A stretch of 11,527 nt of DNA from an uncultured Oscillospiraceae bacterium (lineage in GTDB: Bacteria; Bacillota; Clostridia; Oscillospirales; Oscillospiraceae), in NCBI GenBank assembly GCA_934668605.1, contig CAKUNY010000061.1:1-11527 (forward strand). The letters run 5' to 3'. Numbering within the stretch: the stretch's first letter is position 1; the number at the start of each line of letters is the position of its first letter. Positions 6,263 to 11,527 of the stretch are shown piece by piece. The notes under the pieces are model-generated. The model was not told where the DNA came from, searched no databases, and saw only the letters and a list, made by a program, of their open reading frames with translations. A program made the position numbers and the translations under genes.

Positions 6263-6600
6263 GATACTATATTTATATCGTCCGCTGCAAGGACAGCTCG
6301 CATTACACCGGCATCACAACAGACCCGCGCCGCCGCATGCGAGAGCATGTCCTTCGCCTTCCCGCGGGTGCAAAATACACGAAAAGCCACCCGGTCGCGG
6401 CCTTGGAAGCCCTCTGGTCGGCGGAGACAAGGAGCGAAGCGTCTATATTAGAGGCCGCCATCAAGCGCCTGCACCCGGAGCAGAAGCGACTTCTGATTGC
6501 CCGGCCGGACAGCCTGGAAGCTTTCCTCGGCGCAAAGCTCGATACGTCCCGCTATCAGCCGGAAGCGGTCTTTTCTCTTGACGAATTTCCGGCCAAATAG
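6259..6600 (+). CDS. GIY-YIG nuclease-domain protein (UPF0213 / YazA-like)
   Basis: The protein has 113 residues. It opens directly with the GIY-YIG core: YIY (4-6) and YTG (16-18), about ten residues apart, then RRRMREH with Arg25 and His30, and a conserved glutamate in LEAAIKRL (Glu65). Small single-domain members of this kind (YazA, YhbQ) are common and of unclear cellular role. The nuclease domain family cleaves DNA with a divalent metal. This one is longer than the usual ~90-100 residues, with a tail (about 83-113) of no recognised domain. The only start giving a whole domain is TTG at 6259, which overlaps the rsmA stop codon as TTGA with no clear ribosome binding site, suggesting translational coupling. 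In B. subtilis yazA also lies in the ksgA chromosomal neighbourhood. No intrinsic terminator follows; the palindromic repeat starts 37 bases later. Confidence 0.87.
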   Translation: MRYYIYIVRCKDSSHYTGITTDPRRRMREHVLRLPAGAKYTKSHPVAALEALWSAETRSEASILEAAIKRLHPEQKRLLIARPDSLEAFLGAKLDTSRYQPEAVFSLDEFPAK

Positions 6601-6636
6601 TCCATTCCAAATTTCCCATCAATTTTCAAAGATGTG

Positions 6637-6745
6637 CGTAGGGGTCGATGCCCACATCGACCCACAAGGGGCGTCATCGAATTCGCCGAAAATTTCTGCA
6701 AATTCGGTTTTATTTGCCGGGGCATGTGCTCAATCGTCCCCTACG
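6637..6745. repeat. Palindromic MITE/REP-like repeat, copy 2 (inverted relative to copy 1)
   Basis: This is a 109-bp element bounded by the same CGTAGGGG and CCCCTACG ends as copy 1. The left hairpin GGGTCGATG-CCCA-CATCGACCC is intact. The right hairpin is decayed (GGGGCATG...ATCGTCCCC). The asymmetric core (CATCGAATTCGC, TTTCTG, TTTGCCGGG) matches the reverse complement of copy 1, so the two copies face opposite ways. It fills the gap between the convergent GIY-YIG and capA-like genes, 18 bases after the capA stop codon, where neither gene has another visible terminator. Confidence 0.8.
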
Positions 6746-6763
6746 AACACCCCGGGAGAGAAC

Positions 6764-8062
6764 CTATCTGGCCGTTCCGGAAACGATCTGATCGAACAGC
6801 GTCTGCATGGCCTCGACGGAGCAGCCGGCAATATGGTGCGCGGCGGCAAGCTCCGGTGTATAGTCGGACAGCAGCATGGGAGAATACCTGTACCAGCCGG
6901 TGTCCGGATTTTTTGTGATGAGATTTACCGTCGGCAGCAGCTCATAGTGCTCGACGTATGCGCCGGTGTCATCCTTGCAGATCGTGACGCTCGCCATGCC
7001 GCCGAGCATGTTTTTGGCCTGCGTCTGGTGGGAAAGAAAATTTCCGAGCGAGTAAAAGACCGGCACCTCCCGCCCATTCTCCGCCATGATCACGCGCGCC
7101 GGCTGGACAACATGCGGATGGCCGCCGACGATGAGATCGGCGCCGCCGTCGGCCAGAACCTGCGCCCAATTTTTCTCGTAGTCGTTTGGCTGGAACGTGT
7201 CTTCTTCTCCCCAGTGGGCGAAGACAATGACAAAATCGGCAGCTTCCCGCGCCCGGGCAAGATCGTCCCGAACCGCGTCAAAGGTAACAAACCGGTCGAC
7301 CATCCACGTCTTTCCCGGCGCGCCGCCGTTGAGGCCGTAGGTGTAGTTGAGCAGCGCGATGCGGATGCCGTTTTTCTCGATCACGCGAAGCATCTTCGCG
7401 TCGTCCTGCGAGTCGTGAATGCCGAGCGTCGTTACATCCGGGTAGTGCTCGCGCCAGTAGCGGCACGTATCCAGAATGCCTGTCTCGCCCTTGTCGAAGC
7501 AATGGTTCGTTGCGCCGGTCACGACAGAAAAGCCCGTTTCCGCCAACGCGTCCGCCACCTGCGTCGGAGAGCCGAAGTTCGGGTAGTTCGCGTAAAGCGC
7601 GGGGTCATTGACCAGAATCGTCTCCTGATTGATGCAGGCGATGTCGTATTGCGAAACAACCGGCGCGATGGCCGCGTAAAACGGCGTGAAATCATACCCG
7701 CCCTCCGGGAGCTCTGCCGACCAGTAGACAGTATTGTGGATCAGGTTATCGCCCAGCGCCATGAGCGTCACGCGCGAAATTTCCGGCTCGGGTTCTGGCT
7801 CAGCGGGCAGCGCTTCGGGCTCCGGCTGATTTTCCGCCGGGAGCTCCGGCGTCTGCGGCTGCTGCATCGCAGTTTCCTGCGCGGCGGACGGTTCTGCGGG
7901 CGCGGCTTCGGCAGCGGCGTTCGATGTGCCAACCGCCTTCGACGCGCGCAGCACCCAGCGTCCTCCCAGGATCACCGCCGCCAGAAGCAGCAAAATAAGC
8001 GCCAGACCCAGCGGCCACGACGCGCCGCTTGTTTCTTTTTTTCGGGAGAATTTACCTGCCAT
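6764..8062 (-). CDS. CapA-family membrane-anchored metallophosphatase-like protein
   Basis: The protein has 432 residues. A short basic cytoplasmic tail (KFSRKK) precedes one membrane anchor (about 16-36). A Pro/Glu/Ala-rich linker (about 45-94) leads to an extracellular CapA / PGA_cap domain of the calcineurin-like metallophosphatase fold. Metal-site motifs are visible in order: LGDNLIH, CINQET, TGATNHCFDKG, FAHWGEE and GGHPHVVQP, then YSLGNFLS. CapA is named for poly-gamma-glutamate capsule export in Bacillus, but no capBC genes are present, so a capsule role is not supported. Clostridial genomes often carry stand-alone members of unknown function. The ATG at 8062 has AGAGGAG eight bases upstream. 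An in-frame ATG at 8125 lacks a ribosome binding site. It is transcribed from its own promoter, after the clpB terminator. Confidence 0.88.
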   Translation of the reverse strand: MAGKFSRKKETSGASWPLGLALILLLLAAVILGGRWVLRASKAVGTSNAAAEAAPAEPSAAQETAMQQPQTPELPAENQPEPEALPAEPEPEPEISRVTLMALGDNLIHNTVYWSAELPEGGYDFTPFYAAIAPVVSQYDIACINQETILVNDPALYANYPNFGSPTQVADALAETGFSVVTGATNHCFDKGETGILDTCRYWREHYPDVTTLGIHDSQDDAKMLRVIEKNGIRIALLNYTYGLNGGAPGKTWMVDRFVTFDAVRDDLARAREAADFVIVFAHWGEEDTFQPNDYEKNWAQVLADGGADLIVGGHPHVVQPARVIMAENGREVPVFYSLGNFLSHQTQAKNMLGGMASVTICKDDTGAYVEHYELLPTVNLITKNPDTGWYRYSPMLLSDYTPELAAAHHIAGCSVEAMQTLFDQIVSGTAR

Positions 8063-8193
8063 CGGGAACGCTCCTCTCTTTCTCCATCGTCTCACCCGGG
8101 CAACGTGCATCCCATCGCCCAACATAATGTCCGCGTCCGGTTCTGCCGGCGGCTCGGTCGAACGCGCGCCGCTGAATTTCCTCTTTCGTGCTT

Positions 8194-8222
8194 ATTCTAC
8201 CGGAAATCGCGCGCGGTTGCAA
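8194..8222 (-). promoter_or_regulatory. Sigma-A promoter of the capA-like gene
   Basis: On the minus strand TTGCAA (8217-8222), a 17-bp spacer and TAGAAT (8194-8199) predict a start near 8187 and a leader of about 125 bases. The leader also contains a tiny frame (MEKERSVPDGR) that overlaps the real start codon; nothing shows that it is used. Confidence 0.75.
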
Positions 8223-8233
8223 CAAATCACGCG

Positions 8234-8269
8234 AAAAATTGCCGCCGCACCAATCGGTGCGGCGGCAAT
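8234..8269 (-). terminator. clpB terminator
   Basis: A perfect 14-bp GC-rich stem pairs ATTGCCGCCGCACC (8238-8251) with GGTGCGGCGGCAAT (8256-8269) around a 4-base loop. On the minus strand it is followed by TTTTT, 12 bases after the clpB stop codon. Confidence 0.93.
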
Positions 8270-8281
8270 GCAATATTGGGT

Positions 8282-10876
8282 TCAGCGAATGACAAGCTCG
8301 CCGTTTTCCGTGTCGACCGTGATCGTCTCGCCGGGAAGGATGCTTCCGGCCAGGATCTTCTTGGCGATGAGCGTTTCGACTGTGTGCTGGATATACCGGC
8401 GCAGCGGACGCGCACCGAACTGCGGGTCATACGACGTGTCGATGATGAGCTGCTTGGCGCTGTCCGTCAGCTCGCAGCGCAGCTGCTTATCGGAAAGGCG
8501 CTTGTTGAGCGAATCGATCTGCAAGTCGATGATGCCCGTGATGTTTTCTTTTGTCAGCGGCTTATAGAAGACGATCTCGTCAAGCCGGTTGAGAAACTCC
8601 GGGCGGAAGGTGTGGTGCAGAAGCGCGTCGACCTGATCTTTGGCTTCCTGCGTAATTTCGCCGTCCGCGCCGATGCCGTCGAGCAAAATCTGGCTGCCGA
8701 GGTTCGAGGTCAGGATGATGATCGTGTTCTTGAAGTCCACGGTTCTGCCCTGCGAGTCCGTGATCCTGCCGTCGTCCAGAACTTGCAGCAGCACGTTAAA
8801 GACATCCGGATGTGCCTTTTCAATTTCATCGAAGAGGATGACAGAATACGGTCTGCGGCGCACAGCCTCGGTCAGCTGGCCGCCCTCTTCATAGCCCACG
8901 TATCCGGGAGGCGCGCCAATGAGACGCGACACGGAGAATTTCTCCATGTACTCCGACATATCGATCCGGACAAGGTTCTTCTCGTCGTCAAACAGGCTCG
9001 CGGCCAGCGTTTTGGCAAGCTCTGTTTTGCCGACGCCCGTGGGACCCAAGAACAGGAACGAGCCCAAAGGCCGGTTCGGATCCTGAATACCGGCTCTGCT
9101 TCTCTGGATGGCCTCGGCGACGACGCGGACAGCCTCGTCCTGCCCAATGACTCTCTTGTGAAGCGTGTCTTCCAGGTGCAGAAGCTTCTCGCGCTCGGAC
9201 TCCATCAGTCTCGATACCGGAATCCCCGTCCAGCGCTCGATGATCTTCGCGATTTCCTCTTCGGTGACCTTGTTGCGCAGAAGGTTCGAACCCTTCGTGT
9301 TTTGCGTCTGCTTTTCATCCTGCTCGAGCTGCTTTTTTAGCTCGGGAAGGTCGCCGTATTTGAGCTTCGCGGCCTTTTCGTATTCGCCGTTCTTTTCGGC
9401 CTGCTCAATGTCGCGGTTCAGCTGCTCGATTTTTTCACGCAGCTGCTGTACCTGACCGATGGCCTTCTTTTCGTTTTCCCACTGCGCCTTCATGGTCTTG
9501 AAGCTCTCGCGGTTTTCGGCCAGCTCCTTCTGAAGCTCTGCCAAACGCGCCTTCGAGAGCTCGTCGTCCTCATTTTTAAGCGCAGCCTCTTCGATCTGCA
9601 TCTGGATGATCTTGCGGTTAATCACATCGAGCTCGGTCGGCATCGAGTCCATCTCGGTGCGGATCATCGCGCAGGCCTCGTCGATGAGGTCAATGGCTTT
9701 ATCGGGGAGGAAGCGGTCGGTGATATACCGGTTCGAGAGCGTCGCGGCGGCGATGATCGCGGGGTCGGTGATCTTGACGCCGTGGAAGACCTCGTAGCGA
9801 GACTCCAAGCCACGCAGAATCGCGATCGTATCCTCGACCGACGGCTCCTGAACGAGAACGGTCTGGAACCGGCGCTCGAGCGCGGGGTCTTTTTCAATAT
9901 ACTGCCGGTACTCGTCGAGCGTTGTTGCGCCGATGCAGTGCAGCTCGCCGCGCGCCAGCATGGGCTTTAAGAGGTTTCCCGCGTCCATCGAGCCCTCAGT
10001 CTTGCCCGCGCCCACGATGGTGTGCAGCTCATCGATGAAGAGGATGATCCTGCCCTCGGACTTTTTGACCTCGGAAAGGACTGCCTTCAGCCGCTCTTCA
10101 AATTCGCCCCGGTACTTCGCGCCCGCAATCAGTGCACCCATATCGAGAGAGAAAATCGTCTTGTCCTGCAAGGCCTTCGGCACCTCGTTCGAGACGATTC
10201 GCTGCGCGAGGCCTTCGACGATGGCCGTCTTGCCGACGCCCGGCTCACCGATGAGAACGGGGTTGTTCTTCGTTTTCCGGGACAAAATCCGGATGACGTT
10301 CCGGATCTCTTCGTCCCGGCCGATGACCGGATCCATCTTCTGCTCGCGCGCGCGCTTGACAAGGTCGGTGCCGTATTTTTCAAGCGCCTCATAGGTATCC
10401 TCCGGAGAGTCGGAGGTCACGCGCTGGCTGCCGCGGACGGATTGAAGCGCCTGCAAGCAGCGCTCTTTTGTAATATTGTAGGTTGAAAACAGACGCTTGA
10501 GCGTCGAGTCCGCCGTCTCGATCAAGGCCAGCAGCAGATGCTCGACAGAGACAAAGTCGTCTTTCATCTCGTCCGCGATTTTTTCCGCGCGGCTGAGCGC
10601 CTCGTCGACCGCTCTGGCGACGTAATACTTATCAGCCTCCCGACCCGAGCCCGTCACGCGCGGGAGCTTGCCCAGCTCCTGCAAGACAGCCGCGTCCAGA
10701 CTCTCTACCGTCACGCCCATCTTCCGAAGCAGCTGCGGCGCAAGTCCGTTTTCCTGCCGGATAAGGCTCGCAAGCAGATGCACCTGCTCGATCTGCTGGT
10801 TCTGATTTTCAATGGTCAGCTGCTGCGCAGCCTGAATCGCTTCCAGGGATTTCTGCGTATACTTCTGTGCATTCAT
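8282..10876 (-). CDS. clpB: ATP-dependent chaperone ClpB
   Basis: ClpB is a hexameric AAA+ disaggregase that threads aggregated proteins through its central pore together with DnaK. The protein has 864 residues, full length. The N-terminal Clp repeat domain covers 1 to about 145. The first AAA+ module has Walker A GEPGVGKT (210-217), pore loop KYRGEFE (254-260), Walker B ILFIDE (278-283) and arginine finger ERRF (334-337). The coiled-coil middle domain (about 405-525) sets ClpB apart from ClpC and ClpA. The second module has Walker A GPTGVGKT (611-618), pore loop GYVGYEE (658-664), Walker B VILFDE (679-684) and sensor 2 GARPLRR (821-827). The ATG at 10876 follows AAAGGAG by eight bases. CIRCE overlaps this leader, so HrcA heat-shock control is expected. 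Nothing looks broken. Confidence 0.98.
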   Translation of the reverse strand: MNAQKYTQKSLEAIQAAQQLTIENQNQQIEQVHLLASLIRQENGLAPQLLRKMGVTVESLDAAVLQELGKLPRVTGSGREADKYYVARAVDEALSRAEKIADEMKDDFVSVEHLLLALIETADSTLKRLFSTYNITKERCLQALQSVRGSQRVTSDSPEDTYEALEKYGTDLVKRAREQKMDPVIGRDEEIRNVIRILSRKTKNNPVLIGEPGVGKTAIVEGLAQRIVSNEVPKALQDKTIFSLDMGALIAGAKYRGEFEERLKAVLSEVKKSEGRIILFIDELHTIVGAGKTEGSMDAGNLLKPMLARGELHCIGATTLDEYRQYIEKDPALERRFQTVLVQEPSVEDTIAILRGLESRYEVFHGVKITDPAIIAAATLSNRYITDRFLPDKAIDLIDEACAMIRTEMDSMPTELDVINRKIIQMQIEEAALKNEDDELSKARLAELQKELAENRESFKTMKAQWENEKKAIGQVQQLREKIEQLNRDIEQAEKNGEYEKAAKLKYGDLPELKKQLEQDEKQTQNTKGSNLLRNKVTEEEIAKIIERWTGIPVSRLMESEREKLLHLEDTLHKRVIGQDEAVRVVAEAIQRSRAGIQDPNRPLGSFLFLGPTGVGKTELAKTLAASLFDDEKNLVRIDMSEYMEKFSVSRLIGAPPGYVGYEEGGQLTEAVRRRPYSVILFDEIEKAHPDVFNVLLQVLDDGRITDSQGRTVDFKNTIIILTSNLGSQILLDGIGADGEITQEAKDQVDALLHHTFRPEFLNRLDEIVFYKPLTKENITGIIDLQIDSLNKRLSDKQLRCELTDSAKQLIIDTSYDPQFGARPLRRYIQHTVETLIAKKILAGSILPGETITVDTENGELVIR

Positions 10877-10890
10877 AGATTCCACTCCTT

Positions 10891-10917
10891 TTAGCACTCT
10901 CTGCATTCGAGTGCTAA
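10891..10917 (-). promoter_or_regulatory. CIRCE operator (HrcA binding site) of clpB
   Basis: A perfect CIRCE element, TTAGCACTC-N9-GAGTGCTAA, lies in the leader just after the predicted transcription start. On the minus strand its last bases run into the AAAGGAG ribosome binding site. HrcA bound here would block clpB transcription, with release on heat shock. Confidence 0.97.
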
Positions 10918-10930
10918 CTCAATTTTCTAC

Positions 10931-10959
10931 AGTGTACCCCCGTCTGCCTGATTTGTCAA
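10931..10959 (-). promoter_or_regulatory. clpB sigma-A promoter
   Basis: On the minus strand TTGACA (10954-10959), a 17-bp spacer and TACACT (10931-10936) put the start near 10924, a few bases before CIRCE. No CtsR heptad repeat is visible around it. Confidence 0.88.
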
Positions 10960-10966
10960 TGGGGAC

Positions 10967-10994
10967 TCACAAAAAGTTTGTAACGTTTTTGTGA
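10967..10994. repeat. 28-bp near-palindrome upstream of the clpB promoter
   Basis: TCACAAAAA (10967-10975) and TTTTTGTGA (10986-10994) flank a centre that itself contains GTT-TGT-AAC. It begins seven bases upstream of the clpB -35 box. It could be an operator or a weak hairpin; no known motif is recognised. Confidence 0.55.
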
Positions 10995-11116
10995 ATAATT
11001 CCCTATTCGACAGAAACCAAAAAAATTTTGGATTTCATACATATTTAATAACTACCCTCTAAGTTTTTTAATAACCCCTTGGTATCATAATCTTGCAAGA
11101 AGCGATATACACTTTT

Positions 11117-11278
11117 TCATTTTCCCCTCATATATTTTGAAAAGAGAAGCCCTGAAGCAAACTGGTCATTTGCTTCAGGGCTTCTTTTTGCCGATCGCTC
11201 CGCCCATGCGACACGCGAGACGTACAGCGCGAAAATTTCCTCCAGCTCCTCTTTTCTTGCTGATCGAAGCTTCTGCAT
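11117..11278 (-). CDS. Short 53-residue protein with terminator inside its frame; possible GNAT remnant
   Basis: The 53-residue frame has a well-placed GGAGG six bases before its ATG and a promoter directly upstream, so it looks expressed. The N-terminus, LRSARKEELEEIFALY, resembles the first strand and helix of GNAT acetyltransferases (IRxATxEDLxxIxxLY), but the acetyl-CoA motif and some 100 further residues are missing. The rest (VAWAERSAKRSPEANDQ, then FASGLLFSKYMRGK) matches nothing I know. A strong hairpin (11145-11185) lies within the last third of the frame, and the stop codon comes some 20 bases after the hairpin's T-rich end, so the main transcript may lack a stop codon. It could be a decayed acetyltransferase that picked up a terminator by deletion, a regulated short protein made from non-stop mRNA, or not a gene. 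Other overlapping minus-strand frames have no such start signals. Confidence 0.45.
   Translation of the reverse strand: MQKLRSARKEELEEIFALYVSRVAWAERSAKRSPEANDQFASGLLFSKYMRGK
11138..11189. terminator. Perfect hairpin terminator inside the 53-residue frame
   Basis: A perfect 17-bp stem (11145-11161 with 11169-11185) encloses the 7-base loop CTGGTCA. On the plus strand it ends in TTTTT. On the minus strand it ends in CTTTTC, a shorter T run. No plus-strand gene lies upstream for several kb, so the minus-strand short unit is the likely client. Confidence 0.8.
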
Positions 11279-11301
11279 AGTACCCCTCCCCGTTTTTTCC
11301 G

Positions 11302-11330
11302 ATGATAGCAGACTCTTTTCCAAAAAGCAA
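11302..11330 (-). promoter_or_regulatory. Promoter of the 53-residue gene
   Basis: On the minus strand TTGCTT (11325-11330), a 17-bp spacer and TATCAT (11302-11307) with an extended TG one base before it predict a start near 11295, just 17 bases before the ATG. The ribosome binding site GGAGG fills that leader. Confidence 0.65.
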
Positions 11331-11335
11331 GCATG

Positions 11336-11375
11336 ACAAAAGCCCCCGCGCGCCAATCGCGACGCACGAGGGCTT
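11336..11375 (-). terminator. Terminator after the FeoB-associated gene
   Basis: In minus-strand RNA a 13-bp stem pairs 11363-11375 with 11340-11352 and is followed by TTTTG. Two of its pairs are U-G wobbles, so the stem is complete only in minus-strand RNA, which shows its direction. A further hairpin, GGCAGC...GCTGCC at 11400-11429, directly follows the stop codon. Confidence 0.82.
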
Positions 11376-11428
11376 CTGTTTTTTACGACCCGGACGCAGG
11401 GCAGCGTGCGCAATCGCGCTGATGCTGC

Positions 11429-11527
11429 CTAATGTCCGCAGCCACCATGACACGAGCCGTGCATGGAGCAATGGCCGCAGTCACATCCGCAGGAGTTCTT
11501 TCCGTCACGCTTCTGCCGGATCAGATA
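11429..11527 (-). CDS. FeoB-associated Cys-rich membrane protein, C-terminal fragment
   Basis: A minus-strand frame runs in from the right edge and stops at TAG (11429-11431). Its 32 residues start YLIRQKRDGK and continue as a Cys/His-rich tail: NSCGCDCGHC, SMHGSCHG, GCGH. It has six Cys and four His, spaced as CxCxC..C then C..C. This matches the end of the small FeoB-associated Cys-rich proteins: one membrane helix, a basic RxK(K/R) stretch, then a metal-binding-type tail. They are usually encoded after feoA-feoB ferrous-iron uptake genes, so a feo operon probably lies to the right of the window. The helix itself is outside the window, so the call rests on the tail alone. Confidence 0.72.
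   Translation of the reverse strand, partial: YLIRQKRDGKNSCGCDCGHCSMHGSCHGGCGH

Noticed and set aside
6764..8062. Capsule (poly-gamma-glutamate) biosynthesis locus
   Set aside because: Only the CapA-like domain is present; no capB, capC or pgsE homologues are in the window.
8063..8125. Upstream ATG start for the capA-like protein
   Set aside because: It lacks a ribosome binding site and adds a basic stretch before the usual short cytoplasmic tail; the ATG at 8062 has AGAGGAG.
6497..9340. 947-codon open frame on the plus strand antisense to the capA-like gene and clpB
   Set aside because: It crosses two real genes, their terminator and the repeat, and its Arg/Val/Leu/Asp-rich composition is typical of a shadow frame.

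Overview
This window reads as a stretch of a GC-rich Firmicutes chromosome, most likely a gut member of the class Clostridia (Oscillospirales-like). The reasons are a T-box in front of thrS, a CIRCE operator in front of clpB, AGGAGG-type ribosome binding sites, consensus sigma-A promoters with 17-bp spacers in AT-rich gaps, and a FeoB-associated Cys-rich protein tail. The taxon is inferred from these features and was not tested.

Left part (1-2235): the C-terminal half of an EamA-family transporter, then a 470-residue protein that joins six membrane segments to a 2-oxoacid-dehydrogenase-E2-like acyltransferase domain. Its promoter sits so close to the ATG that the transcript is probably leaderless. 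Then come a palindromic mobile-looking repeat and a terminator that works in both directions.

Middle part (2242-6600): thrS on the minus strand with a complete T-box riboswitch and a strong promoter. An AT-rich divergent gap separates it from a secreted 3D-domain (cell-wall lytic type) protein, then rsmA/ksgA, then a GIY-YIG protein of the YazA/UPF0213 type on the plus strand. In Bacillus subtilis the 3D-domain gene yabE lies just upstream of rnmV-ksgA, and yazA is a little further away. This block looks like a compacted version of that housekeeping neighbourhood. The rsmA promoter is nested inside the terminator hairpin of the 3D gene.

Right part (6637-11527, all genes on the minus strand): a second copy of the palindromic repeat in inverted orientation, a membrane-anchored CapA-like metallophosphatase, the disaggregase clpB under CIRCE/HrcA control, and a very short transcription unit. 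That unit has a good promoter and ribosome binding site, but its terminator hairpin lies inside the reading frame, before the stop codon. The window ends in the Cys/His-rich tail of a FeoB-associated protein with its own terminator.

Most of the window is ordinary housekeeping DNA. The items most worth a second look are the short gene with a terminator before its stop codon (11117-11295), the membrane-E2 fusion with a His-to-Glu change at its active-site motif and a probable leaderless start, the inverted pair of about 107-bp repeats, and the promoter-in-terminator arrangement before rsmA.
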